The position numbers and the translations under genes are program-made. From the NCBI GenBank assembly GCA_021802485.1, contig JAJZXF010000021.1, positions 1 to 34,740 on the forward strand: 34,740 nt of DNA, given 5' to 3'. Each line of letters begins with the position of its first letter. Positions within the stretch are counted from its first letter, which is position 1. Shown in pieces: positions 26,304 through 34,740 of the stretch. Under the pieces are notes generated by a model. It did no database searches and was not told where the DNA came from. It saw nothing but the letters and a program-made list of their open reading frames with translations. The DNA comes from Actinomycetes bacterium (GTDB taxonomy: Bacteria > Actinomycetota > Acidimicrobiia > Acidimicrobiales > JAJZXF01).

Positions 26304-26333
26304 CAGCGTTCCATGTGGTGGACACCAGATGAC
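26276..26333 (+). repeat. Perfect 29-bp tandem duplication at a gene junction
   Basis: Positions 26276-26304 and 26305-26333 are identical and adjacent. Copy 1 encodes the end and stop of the deacetylase, and copy 2 provides the ATG of the following gene. Because 29 is not a multiple of three, the duplication separated a former ATGA stop-start overlap without changing either protein. Confidence 0.95.
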
Positions 26334-29300
26334 ATGGAGGCCCGGAGGGATCTTCGAGACCGGGAACCGCTCTGCGGTCGCGGTCGATGAAAACCTTGAT
26401 GGGAGGGAGTCCGTAGGTACCCAGGGACCCGAGGTCGAGGGGCATGACGATGAAGCGATTCCCGCCCCTCCTGCAGTAGCTGCTGGTGCGTTGTGCGGAC
26501 AAGCTACGCGGCACTCTAAGGTGCGGTGGCCCAAGATCATCATCGGCGCCACGCTGTTTGTGATAACCCTGCCAGACCTTGTGGCCTCAGGCCTTCCGAT
26601 GCACGGGGACATGAGCTTCCCAACAAGCGTGAGCCGTTGGCTGGGAAATTTTATGCCTCTTTGGGATTCGGGCTTGCAGCAGTCGAACCTCCCCTCGATC
26701 GACAGGTTCTGGGCGACGACGCCGTTCCTTTGGGCGGGGCACCTGCTGGGTGTCTCGCTGTCCACCATGTACAAGCTCTACCTGCTAGCGAGCCTCCTGC
26801 TGGCCGCGTACGCGATGTACTTCCTTGTCCGTGCGATCCTCTCCGAGGTTGGGCTCGCCAACTCACGCCTTGGCGAGGCGAGCTCGGTAATTGCCGGTCT
26901 CATCTTTGCCCTCTCACCCTGGGCCGCGCAGCAGTATCAGGCCCCTTTCTACTACCTCGCTTATGCAGGCACGCCAGCGCTTGCCCTGCTCCTGTACAGG
27001 TACCTGGGAAACGGCAACAAGCGCCTTCTTGTCCTGGTGGCGCTCGTTTTCTCGGTGATGGCATCCACTCCCCAGTACACGATCTTCACAGCGGTTGCCT
27101 GTTTGGTTCTGGTCACGATGGCTCTCTGGCAGGCACACCGCCTCATGGAAGGCGAGGCGCGCCGTGAAGCGCTCAAGGTCGTGCTCCGACGATTCTCCTA
27201 CTTCGTCGGTGTTGTGTTCGTCGCGAACCTGTACTGGCTCGTTCCCGGGTTCCTTCTCAGTGCTGACGGTCTCATCACCCCGGGTTACAGGCTCAATGTT
27301 GACATGTTGAAGACCTTGAGCGCTCACAGCTCGATGTTCGACGTCCTGATTGGCAGGAACCTCTGGGTCGACTGGTACCACCCTATTTTCATCACGGGTA
27401 CCGTACGGACCGTCCTGGTGGCTGCTACGCCGGTGCTCGCAATCGTGCTGGCGCTGTTCGTCACCTACCGTCTCCGGCCCCGCTCGCTCCTGCTCAGGTG
27501 GTGCTACCCGATGGGAATCGTAGCGATGCTGGTCTCTGCGTGGCCTGCGGTTCCGGTGCTCAGGAGGTCGTATTACTTCTTCGTGCTCAACATGCCGCTT
27601 GGGTGGGTGCTCCGTGTTCCGGAAAAGGTTTCTTACCTGTGGTGGGTTGCAGAGCCCGTGTTCCTGGCTGTTGGGATAACCGTGGTAGGACACAAGGCCG
27701 GAGCGTGGCTTGCGCAGAGGTTGGCCTCGCGTTCTACCACTTACCCCCGAATAGCGAGGCTGGCCCCGTTTATGGCGAGGTCGGCCGGAGCGCTTGCGAT
27801 CCTGGTCGCGTTTGGGGTGACCAGCGGTGTGAACTCGGTACGGATCCTGGACTACTACTACAAGCCGATCGTCCTTCCCACCGCCTACAGCCGGGCGTTC
27901 GCAAAGATAGCGAGCTTGCGCATTGGCCAAGGCCAGGTCTTCGATCTTGCCCCCTACTACGCGGGTCAAGGTCAGAATAGCCTTCGGGACGAAGCCTCCT
28001 ACACCTGGAACCCTTCCCGGATCATCGGGTATGGCGTAGCGGCGAGCATCCCCGCAAGGACGATTGCGTACTATCACATGACGACGCCGCTTCAGAAGTT
28101 CGCATGGTGGGCGCAGACGCTCGCGATCAGCAATCCGAAGGGCTTCCTCGCCTTGATGCAGGAGGCTGATGTGCATTACGTGCTGTTCCATAACGATGTG
28201 GTCGGAGCGCAGGCAACCGGTGCTGCGCAGCTGAAGACGCTTCAGAGAGTTGCCCACGAGGTCGGCTCGTACGGCAGCGGTGTCTACCTGTTTCGCATCC
28301 CTGGCACGCGCAAGGCGTTCACGCTGTCTGCGGCTGCGCCCCCGCTCTGGGGCCACAGCCTCGTATCAGCTCTAACGAGCCTCTCTCCGACGTCACCGTT
28401 CATAGTCCGTACGCAGAGCCTGCTCCCGTCCCGAGCTAAGGTAGTTCTGGCAAAGATGGAGGCTGGGAGAGCCCCGGGACCACGGGGCTACAGTTCAGCC
28501 AGCCCGGCATGCTCAGCGACGGTGATGGGGATGTCGCAAGTCCTTGGCGATGCCTCCTGCACGTCTCGCGTTATCGCTCCGGCACAGGTGGATTCTTATG
28601 CAACCTCGAACACGCATTGGAACTCGATGCGCACGATGGCGCCGATGGACTCTGGGCTCGGTGGCTGGGACTCTGCGATTCTCGGAGCCGGACTCGCGGA
28701 CAATGGCCTGTTTGACATGAACCAGGGCGTGATAATGGCTAGCGGGACCGTCCAGGGCCAGGTGAGCATGACAGTCCCGTTTGACCTGCGTACAGCTGGT
28801 ACTTACCTCTTGGTTGCGAGAACACTAGTCTCTCCCGTGGGAGGGGGCATCGATTTCAGTGTCGACGGCACTCCAGCGCGTAGCATGCGAACCATTGGAT
28901 CGCATACCCGCTTCGAGTGGGTGGTAGCCGGGAGTTTCCAGGGCCGCAAGGGCGCTAATACGCTTCGCATCGAGAACTACACTGGTACTAACGCGCTGAA
29001 CATCGTGTCAGTGCTTTCGAAGAGCCAAGCTGCAGAGGTAGGGCTTTGGCTGCGGGCACCCCCAGGACTGGTGATATCGGGATGGCAAAGCACTCAAGGC
29101 CCGTCCCCGTCTCGGGTACGTCAGGCCAATGGACCCCGGAGCGTGCCGCTGGCCATTGCGGGAGCGACAGCGAGCTCCTTTTCCATCCGCCTTCCCGCAC
29201 GGCACTCGCCCGAGCTACTCACCACAGACATGCCCTGCCAGGTGGGCTGGCAGGTGAGTATCGCGCGGCCGGGTAACTCTGCAACCCCAGCTATATGCGT

Positions 29301-29529
29301 GGACGGCTTCTGGACGGGGGCTGTCATACCCGCGGGTGCGCCAACCATGGCAACCGTGGTCTATGGACCCGAGACAGTGTGGGTGCCGTGGATGGTTGCG
29401 AGCATCGTCGGGTCCTTGTTGATCGTTTTATTCCTGGCCACAGGCTGGGCAATTGGCAGGAGGCGCGAAGGTGCGGCACTCTGGTTTCGAAGAAACCGGG
29501 CTAGAGGGTCCGGAGAGCCAGCTAAATGA
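26329..29529 (+). CDS. Very large polytopic membrane protein, GT-C glycosyltransferase-like
   Basis: The protein has 1066 residues. After a 60-residue polar start it shows about a dozen hydrophobic segments (for example IIIGATLFVITLPDLVASGL, YLLASLLLAAYAMYFLVRAI, AYAGTPALALLLYRYL, FVGVVFVANLYWLVPGFLLS, LAILVAFGVTSG). A long extracytoplasmic region of about 450 residues follows, then a final helix (VASIVGSLLIVLFLATGWAI) and a basic tail. The architecture resembles GT-C glycosyltransferases that use polyprenyl-linked sugars, such as the AftD/DUF3367 or YfhO-like groups, but I see no decisive motif. A C-terminal beta-rich segment (FDLRTAGTYLLVARTLVSPV) could be a carbohydrate-binding module. The upstream deacetylase suggests a shared envelope-glycan role. 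ATG 26329 is chosen for its former overlap with the deacetylase stop. Confidence 0.75.
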   Translation: MTWRPGGIFETGNRSAVAVDENLDGRESVGTQGPEVEGHDDEAIPAPPAVAAGALCGQATRHSKVRWPKIIIGATLFVITLPDLVASGLPMHGDMSFPTSVSRWLGNFMPLWDSGLQQSNLPSIDRFWATTPFLWAGHLLGVSLSTMYKLYLLASLLLAAYAMYFLVRAILSEVGLANSRLGEASSVIAGLIFALSPWAAQQYQAPFYYLAYAGTPALALLLYRYLGNGNKRLLVLVALVFSVMASTPQYTIFTAVACLVLVTMALWQAHRLMEGEARREALKVVLRRFSYFVGVVFVANLYWLVPGFLLSADGLITPGYRLNVDMLKTLSAHSSMFDVLIGRNLWVDWYHPIFITGTVRTVLVAATPVLAIVLALFVTYRLRPRSLLLRWCYPMGIVAMLVSAWPAVPVLRRSYYFFVLNMPLGWVLRVPEKVSYLWWVAEPVFLAVGITVVGHKAGAWLAQRLASRSTTYPRIARLAPFMARSAGALAILVAFGVTSGVNSVRILDYYYKPIVLPTAYSRAFAKIASLRIGQGQVFDLAPYYAGQGQNSLRDEASYTWNPSRIIGYGVAASIPARTIAYYHMTTPLQKFAWWAQTLAISNPKGFLALMQEADVHYVLFHNDVVGAQATGAAQLKTLQRVAHEVGSYGSGVYLFRIPGTRKAFTLSAAAPPLWGHSLVSALTSLSPTSPFIVRTQSLLPSRAKVVLAKMEAGRAPGPRGYSSASPACSATVMGMSQVLGDASCTSRVIAPAQVDSYATSNTHWNSMRTMAPMDSGLGGWDSAILGAGLADNGLFDMNQGVIMASGTVQGQVSMTVPFDLRTAGTYLLVARTLVSPVGGGIDFSVDGTPARSMRTIGSHTRFEWVVAGSFQGRKGANTLRIENYTGTNALNIVSVLSKSQAAEVGLWLRAPPGLVISGWQSTQGPSPSRVRQANGPRSVPLAIAGATASSFSIRLPARHSPELLTTDMPCQVGWQVSIARPGNSATPAICVDGFWTGAVIPAGAPTMATVVYGPETVWVPWMVASIVGSLLIVLFLATGWAIGRRREGAALWFRRNRARGSGEPAK

Positions 29530-29568
29530 TCGCTGGTGTTAGGGGTGGCAAACGGAGAAGGAGCCGTC

Positions 29569-30912
29569 TTGGGTGAGTCTCTCGCCGTCGTTGGCTTGAA
29601 CCAGCATGCGACATCGATCGATGTGTTCGAGCGCGCCACGCTGTCCGAGGATGCCCTTGCGAAGGCGCTCGAGACCCTATTGGAGCATCCTGAGGTGCGT
29701 GAAGCAGTAGTTCTGTCGACCTGTATGCGTACTGAGGTGTATGCGCTTGTTGACCGTTTCCACGAGGGCGTATCCCATATCTACGATTTTTTTGCGTACC
29801 TGTTGGGCTCCTCATTTACAGAGGTCTCCGACCTTCTCTATTGCAAGTACGAAGAGGCGGTTGCAGCGCATTTGTTCGAGGTGGCAGCGGGACTCGACTC
29901 ACCTGTTCTTGGCGAGGGAGAGGTGCTCGGCCAGGTGCGCCGTGCATGGGAGGTTGCCCACGCGCGAGGTGCGTCCGGGCAAGCGCTATCGAGTCTGTTT
30001 CGCCAGGCGGTCGTAGTGGGGAAACGAGTGCGGTCGGAGACGGCCATAGCAAGAGGGATAACCTCTCTTTCTCATGCTGCGGTCGCGCTCTGTTCAGATC
30101 AAGCAGCTGGGGGCCTTGCGGGCAAGCGGGTGCTACTGCTTGGGGCAGGCGCCATGGGGAAAGGTATGGCCTCTGCTTTGCGTTCTGAGATGCTCGCTGC
30201 AAGGAGCCCCGCGTCAACGCGAGCGCTCGACGCTGCGGGCATCGCGCACCCAGCAGAAGAAGGACTCTGCGCTGACGTGGTGGTTGTCAGCAGGACCACT
30301 GACCGCGCTGCAGAGCTTGCAGCGCAGATGGGGGCCCGTTGGAACAGCCTTGCCAAGCTCGATGACGAGCTCGAAAAGGCTGACATCGTTCTGGTCTCGG
30401 TGGCTACCCCCTCCTTTGTTCTGCACGAAGGCACGGTTCGAAAGGTTATGTCAGCGCGTTCTCACCAGCCCTTGCTCGTAGTGGATCTGGGGGTTCCACG
30501 AAACGTCGAATCGCATGTCGCACAGATTGACGGCGTAACCCTTATCGACTTGGACCGACTCCGGTCTTTTGTGAACGCGCAGATGGCCGGACGTGAGGCT
30601 GAGATCGATAGAGCGAGGGCCATGGTAGGCGAAGAGGTGGTTCGTCACAGGCTCGCGAGACGTGAGCGAGACGTTGCACCCCTTGTCGCTGCTCTGTACA
30701 AGAAAGCTGAGGAGATCCGCCGCTCGGAGATGGACCGTCACCGCCAGCGCATCGATGGTTTGGGTGAGCGAGAACGCGAGGTGCTCGAGTCGCTGACTCA
30801 GGCGATCGTGAGCAAGCTTCTCCACACGCCAGCGGTGAGGCTCAAGGAGGCCGGTCGGTCTGGATCGGCCGATCGGTTAGCAGAGGCGCTGCGTGATTTG
30901 TTCGACCTTTAG
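29569..30912 (+). CDS. hemA: Glutamyl-tRNA reductase
   Basis: HemA reduces glutamyl-tRNA to glutamate-1-semialdehyde, the first step of C5-pathway tetrapyrrole synthesis. From TTG 29569 (AAGGAG five bases upstream) it reads GESLAVVGLNQHATSIDVFE. The catalytic segment is LSTCMRTEVYA with Cys52. GLDSPVLGEGEVLGQVRRAW and VGKRVRSETAIARGITSLSH complete the catalytic domain. GKRVLLLGAGAMGKGM is the NADPH site, and the C-terminal helix carries the dimerisation region. Two features are unusual: Met53 replaces the usual Asn after the catalytic Cys, and about 20-25 extra residues (RSEMLAARSPASTRALDAAG) follow the NADPH-binding loop. GTG 29536 is an alternative start. It leads hemC, cobA-hemD and hemB. 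Confidence 0.95.
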   Translation: MGESLAVVGLNQHATSIDVFERATLSEDALAKALETLLEHPEVREAVVLSTCMRTEVYALVDRFHEGVSHIYDFFAYLLGSSFTEVSDLLYCKYEEAVAAHLFEVAAGLDSPVLGEGEVLGQVRRAWEVAHARGASGQALSSLFRQAVVVGKRVRSETAIARGITSLSHAAVALCSDQAAGGLAGKRVLLLGAGAMGKGMASALRSEMLAARSPASTRALDAAGIAHPAEEGLCADVVVVSRTTDRAAELAAQMGARWNSLAKLDDELEKADIVLVSVATPSFVLHEGTVRKVMSARSHQPLLVVDLGVPRNVESHVAQIDGVTLIDLDRLRSFVNAQMAGREAEIDRARAMVGEEVVRHRLARRERDVAPLVAALYKKAEEIRRSEMDRHRQRIDGLGEREREVLESLTQAIVSKLLHTPAVRLKEAGRSGSADRLAEALRDLFDL

Positions 30913-30962
30913 TTGTCCCGGGCGGTGAGCGGTGTCGCACTTCGCCTGGCCGGTAGTGGCCC

Positions 30963-31976
30963 ATGGTGCCTGCGATAATGCGTGATGAGGCTGTGGCGCG
31001 GCTTGCGACGAGAAAGAGCCCGCTTGCGCTCAAGCAGGCCGAGGAGGTAGCAGCCCTCCTGCAAGCAGCGACTCCTGGGATTGAAATAGAGCTGGTCACA
31101 GTCGATACTCAGGGCGACATCCGCACCGATCTGCCGCTTTCAGCACTGGGCGGCCAGGGGGTTTTTGCAAAGGAGGTCCAAGTCGCGCTTCTGCAGGGGC
31201 GAGCAGACTTTGCGGTCCACTCAGCGAAGGACCTTCCGGCTGTCACGCCGGAGCGCACTTGCATAGCTGCGGTCCCGCTGAGAGCTGACCCGCGCGACGC
31301 CTTGGTCGGCTCTCAGTTGGAGGACTTGCCACCTGGTGGGCTTGTAGCCACCGGATCCGTGCGAAGGAGGGCTCAACTGGCCTGGCTGAGGCCAGATCTA
31401 TGCTTCGCGGACCTGCGGGGAAGCATTGGCACGCGCCTCGCGAAAGCAGCGCATTTCGATGCAGTGGTGATCGCGTTCGCAGCGCTGGTCAGGCTGGGGC
31501 TCGAAAACTGCGCGGACGAGGTCTTGGCGCCGTCGATGATGTTGCCCCAGGTGGGTCAGGGAGCACTCGCGATCGAATGCCGCTCGGACGACGCCGCCGC
31601 GCGGGTACTTGCCGGGGGCATCGACCACATGCCCTCACGGGTGTCCGTCGAGGCCGAGAGAGCTTTCCTGCGCGAGATCGGCGGCACCTGTGACCTGCCG
31701 GTTGCGGGGAATGCAACGATGGACATAGCGAAGGAATCCGGCAATCCCGCAGGCAGCAAGGACGGTCGCAGCGGCATGTCGCTTGCCCTCGAAGGCCTTG
31801 TGGCGAGCCCCGACGGTCGGATCATGTTGAGGAAGGCTGCCGCGGTAGAACAGCCGATTCCGGCCAGCGTGGATGCCTGGGTGCTGCTCGCGAGGACGTT
31901 GGGCGAGGAGCTCGCTCGTTCCCTGATCGACGAGAATGGCGGCAACGCCCTTTTGGGAACCGCCGATGCGAGCTGA
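30963..31976 (+). CDS. hemC: Hydroxymethylbilane synthase (porphobilinogen deaminase)
   Basis: HemC joins four porphobilinogen units into hydroxymethylbilane. Visible motifs are ARLATRKSPLALKQAEEV, TQGDIRTDLPLSALGGQGVF, FAVHSAKDLPA, GSVRRRAQLAWLRPDL, RGSIGTRLAKAA and LPQVGQGALAIECR. The dipyrromethane-cofactor Cys lies in EIGGTCDLPVAG (Cys243 from ATG 30963). The catalytic Asp is in the HSAKDLP segment. ATG 30978 is an alternative start and neither has a clear ribosome binding site. It lies 50 bases after hemA, and its 3' end overlaps the cobA-hemD start by 11 bases. Confidence 0.96.
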   Translation: MVPAIMRDEAVARLATRKSPLALKQAEEVAALLQAATPGIEIELVTVDTQGDIRTDLPLSALGGQGVFAKEVQVALLQGRADFAVHSAKDLPAVTPERTCIAAVPLRADPRDALVGSQLEDLPPGGLVATGSVRRRAQLAWLRPDLCFADLRGSIGTRLAKAAHFDAVVIAFAALVRLGLENCADEVLAPSMMLPQVGQGALAIECRSDDAAARVLAGGIDHMPSRVSVEAERAFLREIGGTCDLPVAGNATMDIAKESGNPAGSKDGRSGMSLALEGLVASPDGRIMLRKAAAVEQPIPASVDAWVLLARTLGEELARSLIDENGGNALLGTADAS

Positions 31977-33543
31977 GTTGCCTAAGCCCGGAACTGTGTA
32001 CCTGGTGGGAGCGGGACCAGGGGATCCGGGCCTAATCACGCTCAGAGGTGCGGAGCTTCTTTCTCGTGCCGAAGTGGTCGTGCACGATCGGCTCGTTCAT
32101 CCGCGGCTGCTTTCGATGGCGCCTGGGTCAGCTGAGCTGATTGACGTCGGCAAGAAGCCCGGCGTGCCCTTTGACCAGGCCGAGATCAACGCTCTGCTTG
32201 TGTCTCAAGCGCGTCTTGGGCGCTGTGTTGTCCGCCTGAAGGGCGGCGATCCGTTCGTTCTCGGTCGGGGGGGTGAAGAGGCGCAAGCTCTGAAGAGTGC
32301 GGGAATTAGTTTTGAAGTTGTGCCGGGGATCACCTCAGCTCTGGCCGCGCCAGCGTTTGCGGGGGTGCCTGTCACCCACCGGGGAGTGTCGACGGGATTT
32401 ACGGTTCTCACGGGCCGTTCCGGGGAGTACAACACGGGTGAGCTGGACTGGGACGCGGCTGCGAAGCTTGGCGGGACCATCGTATTGCTAATGGCGGTGG
32501 CGAACCGCGAAGTGATCGCCGAGCGGCTGCTCGCGGCAGGCCGCGATCCCCTGACGCCGGTTATCGCGGTTGAATGGGGCACATGGGCTGCGCAGCGCAG
32601 CGTGAGAACGACCCTTGGCGGCCTCGCTGCCGCTGAGCTCTGTGCACCAGCGACTATCGTCATCGGCGATGTTGCGGCACTGGACCTTAGCTGGATCGAG
32701 CGCCGCCCGCTCTACGGATGGTCGATAGCTGTTACCAGGGATGTCGCTCAGGCTGGCGAGCTTTCCAATCGGCTCGCTGGTGCGGGAGCCGAGCCTATCC
32801 TCGTCCCGCTCTTGTCGATCGAGCCGTCCTCAGAGATGCTCAGGCAGCTCCGCGACGCTGCGGAGTCTCTCGGTTCATATGATTGGGTGGTCTTCACCTC
32901 GGCGAACTCGGTCGAGAGCTTCCTTGCTCATGTGCGGGATGCGCGAGCGTTTTCGGGCGCGAGGATTGCGGCCGTCGGCTCGGCGACTGCGGCCGCGTTG
33001 AAGAGACATAACCTGGTTGCAGACCTTGTTCCGCAAAGCTATTCAGCGAAGGATCTCGCCAGCGCTCTCGTCTCAGACGGGCGCGGCGAGGGTACTTCAC
33101 GGTTGCTTTTCCCACGCTCGGCGAGGGCGCGTGAGAACCTTGGCAACGCGTTGCGACAAGCGGGGTGGACGGTCGACGAGGTCGAAGCGTACCGCACCGA
33201 GCCCATCGTGCCGGACGCAAGCGGCCTTTCGGAGCTCGCGCGAGCAACAGCGATCACCTTCTGCTCCCCATCTGCGGTAGCTAGCTATGTAGAGCTGTTG
33301 CGTACCGGCATGCTTGCTTCGCCAGGGTCTGCGCTTGCGGGGTACGCCCGGGGCGATCGCAGCGAGGAGCCTAGACGGCAGATATTGGCTTGTATCGGCC
33401 CGACCACTGCAGATGCCGCGGCAGAAGAAGGCCTTGTGATCGACGTGGTTGCTAGATCCCATACTGTCGACGGTCTGGTCGATGCCCTTGTAGAGCGAGC
33501 GACACTCGCACCGAACGGTACCTTCCGAGCTGAGAGGCAATAG
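31966..33543 (+). CDS. cobA-hemD: Uroporphyrinogen-III C-methyltransferase / uroporphyrinogen-III synthase fusion
   Basis: The first half (about residues 1-250) is a SUMT/CobA methyltransferase: VYLVGAGPGDPGLITLRGAE, VVHDRLVH, GRCVVRLKGGDPFVLGRGGE, EVVPGITSALAAPAFAGVPV, THRG and VAVEWGTWAAQRS. It makes precorrin-2 from uroporphyrinogen III. The second half (about 260-525) is HemD: WSIAVTRDVAQAGELSNRLA, WVVFTSANSVESFLAHV, IAAVGSATAAALKRHNL and ITFCSPSAVASYVELL, which closes hydroxymethylbilane to uroporphyrinogen III. Fusion of both activities occurs in several bacterial lineages. The frame is open to 31936, but ATG 31966 (MRAELPKPGTVYLVG) fits the family start and overlaps the hemC stop. Confidence 0.95.
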   Translation: MRAELPKPGTVYLVGAGPGDPGLITLRGAELLSRAEVVVHDRLVHPRLLSMAPGSAELIDVGKKPGVPFDQAEINALLVSQARLGRCVVRLKGGDPFVLGRGGEEAQALKSAGISFEVVPGITSALAAPAFAGVPVTHRGVSTGFTVLTGRSGEYNTGELDWDAAAKLGGTIVLLMAVANREVIAERLLAAGRDPLTPVIAVEWGTWAAQRSVRTTLGGLAAAELCAPATIVIGDVAALDLSWIERRPLYGWSIAVTRDVAQAGELSNRLAGAGAEPILVPLLSIEPSSEMLRQLRDAAESLGSYDWVVFTSANSVESFLAHVRDARAFSGARIAAVGSATAAALKRHNLVADLVPQSYSAKDLASALVSDGRGEGTSRLLFPRSARARENLGNALRQAGWTVDEVEAYRTEPIVPDASGLSELARATAITFCSPSAVASYVELLRTGMLASPGSALAGYARGDRSEEPRRQILACIGPTTADAAAEEGLVIDVVARSHTVDGLVDALVERATLAPNGTFRAERQ

Positions 33544-33552
33544 ACTCTTGTC

Positions 33553-34554
33553 ATGAGCTTTCCAAGCTCCCGCCCCAGGCGCCTGCGGCGTTCTGAAGCC
33601 CTCAGGAACCTAGTGGCCGGCACCGCACTCGCGGTCGACGACCTCGTTGCCCCGCTTTTTATCAGGGAGGGGATTTCTGAACCCGAAGGCGTATCTTCGA
33701 TGCCAGGGGTATTGCAACACACGCTGTCCTCGCTGGTTGAGGAGGTCGAAGAGCTCATGGCGCTCGGAATCCGAGCGGTCATCCTCTTCGGAGTGCCTGA
33801 AGCCAAGGACCCGACCGGATCCGAAGCGAGAAGCCCTGATGGCATCGTTCAACGAGCGCTTTACCAGCTTCGCTCGAAGTTCGGAGATTCGCTGGTGTTA
33901 ATCGCGGACCTGTGCCTGGACGAGTTCACGGACCACGGCCACTGTGGTGTGATCGGCGAGGACGGAGGTGTCGACAATGATCCGACGCTGATGCTCTACG
34001 GCGAGATTGCGATTGCGCAGGCACGTGCGGGTGTCCATATGGTTGCACCGAGCGGCATGATGGATGGCCAGGTTGCCGCTGTGCGCTCGGCCCTTGACAG
34101 CGATGGTCACCAGGAGGTGGGAATACTTGCCTACTCGGCAAAGTACGCATCAGCGCTTTATGCACCATTCCGGGATGCCGCACAGGTGCGTATCGCTTCG
34201 AGCGAGACAGTTTGCGACCGAAGCACTTATCAGCAGGATCCTCGCAATGCAAGGGAGGCGTTGGTCGAGGTGGCTCTCGATGTGGAAGAGGGCGCTGACA
34301 TTATCATGGTGAAGCCCGCGATCGCTTATTTGGACGTGATAGCAGCGATCCGTGAAGCCGTAAATGTCCCGGTTGCGGCTTTTCAAGTGAGCGGCGAGTA
34401 CGCGATGATCCAGGCTGGTGCGCTCGCGGGCTGGATCGATGGCCCAGCGGTGATGCTTGAGCAGGTAACCGCGATCAAGCGAGCCGGAGCCGGCATAGTA
34501 CTTACTTACTTTGCCAAGGACCTTGCGAGGGCAATTGCACGGTCAACCACCTGA
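33553..34554 (+). CDS. hemB: Delta-aminolevulinic acid dehydratase (porphobilinogen synthase)
   Basis: HemB condenses two 5-aminolevulinate molecules to porphobilinogen. Family segments are RPRRLRRSEALRNLVAGTAL, DDLVAPLFIREGI, the metal region ADLCLDEFTDHGHCGVI, YGEIAIAQARAGVHMVAPSG, the first Schiff-base Lys in YSAKYASALYAPFRDA, and the second in DIIMVKPAIAYLDVI. The metal loop has Cys-x-Asp...Cys, as in many actinobacterial enzymes, rather than the three Cys of the E. coli zinc enzyme. Length (333) is normal. It follows cobA-hemD after nine bases and is the last gene of the operon. Confidence 0.97.
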   Translation: MSFPSSRPRRLRRSEALRNLVAGTALAVDDLVAPLFIREGISEPEGVSSMPGVLQHTLSSLVEEVEELMALGIRAVILFGVPEAKDPTGSEARSPDGIVQRALYQLRSKFGDSLVLIADLCLDEFTDHGHCGVIGEDGGVDNDPTLMLYGEIAIAQARAGVHMVAPSGMMDGQVAAVRSALDSDGHQEVGILAYSAKYASALYAPFRDAAQVRIASSETVCDRSTYQQDPRNAREALVEVALDVEEGADIIMVKPAIAYLDVIAAIREAVNVPVAAFQVSGEYAMIQAGALAGWIDGPAVMLEQVTAIKRAGAGIVLTYFAKDLARAIARSTT

Positions 34555-34567
34555 CGGCTATAGCCGT

Positions 34568-34594
34568 GGGCTTAGGGGAATCTCCCCCAAGTCC
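34568..34594 (+). terminator. Hairpin after hemB, possible terminator
   Basis: GGGCTTAGGGGA, loop ATC, and TCCCCCAAGTCC form a 12-base stem with two imperfect positions, directly after hemB. The T-run expected for an intrinsic terminator is absent, so termination is only suggested. Confidence 0.4.
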
Positions 34595-34634
34595 AGGTTG
34601 ACCAGACCAAGACATCGAAAAGGAGGTGAACAAG

Positions 34635-34740
34635 ATGTCTACGTTGTACGAAAGCGAGAAGACCCACCAGCAGATGCTTCCTCAGTCTGTCGATGCGCAA
34701 TCCGCGCCAGCAGACAACCTACAGGGTAAGGACGAAACGG
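34635..34740 (+). CDS. Start of an unidentified gene (cut by right edge)
   Basis: AAAAGGAGGTGA, a near-perfect ribosome binding site, precedes ATG 34635 by a few bases. Thirty-five hydrophilic codons are visible (MSTLYESEKTHQQMLPQSVD, continuing with Ala, Gln, Asp and Lys). I do not recognise the protein. The polar, low-complexity start and very strong translation signal would fit a small abundant protein or peptide precursor, but a longer protein with a disordered N-terminus is equally possible. Confidence 0.6.
   Translation, partial: MSTLYESEKTHQQMLPQSVDAQSAPADNLQGKDET

Noticed and set aside
26914-28356. 480-codon minus-strand frame within the large membrane protein
   Set aside because: Arg/Gln/Glu-rich antisense shadow of a transmembrane-coding region, with no recognisable domain.

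Overview
The window looks like chromosomal DNA of a fairly GC-rich actinobacterium. Three things point there: many GTG/TTG starts, an actinobacterial-type SOS box in front of recA, and a pgsA-cinA ... thpR-recA backbone. A fused cobA-hemD inside hemA-hemC-hemB, several apparently leaderless promoters and a 'SNF2 helicase + SWIM zinc finger' operon make an Acidimicrobiia-like lineage my best guess. This is inference; no 16S or other definitive marker is present.

Region 1-6200 is accessory DNA. It holds a transposase-like gene running off the left edge, an AbiEi/AbiEii type IV toxin-antitoxin pair, a KAP-type P-loop NTPase broken by one frameshift and two stops, and a broken 3' fragment of an ISL3-type transposase. 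It reads as a decaying defence or mobile island.

Region 6250-20615 is the pgsA-cinA / thpR-recA backbone, split between cinA and thpR by about 10 kb. That block carries a membrane-anchored His-rich protein, a 14-helix MFS transporter, a convergent radical-SAM/SPASM enzyme with a 75-residue peptide gene just upstream (a likely RiPP-type precursor and maturase), the SNF2-SWIM operon, and a yceI/marR divergent pair with palindromic operators.

Region 20787-29529 contains a small membrane protein, a beta-hydroxyacid dehydrogenase, and thiC behind a TPP riboswitch whose 3' strand contains the thiC ribosome binding site. It also has a PIG-L deacetylase coupled to a giant polytopic membrane protein, with a perfect 29-bp tandem duplication at the junction.

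Region 29569-34554 is a tight tetrapyrrole operon: hemA, hemC, cobA-hemD, hemB. Together these convert glutamyl-tRNA to uroporphyrinogen III and precorrin-2; hemL is not in the window. After a hairpin, a new gene with a near-perfect ribosome binding site begins and is cut by the right edge.

The most interesting item is the small peptide (12496-12723) plus radical-SAM enzyme (11030-12439). The peptide has a compact single-Cys GTGLSHY core that, from memory, resembles the little-studied CbpA/CbpB modified-peptide family, whose product is not known to me.
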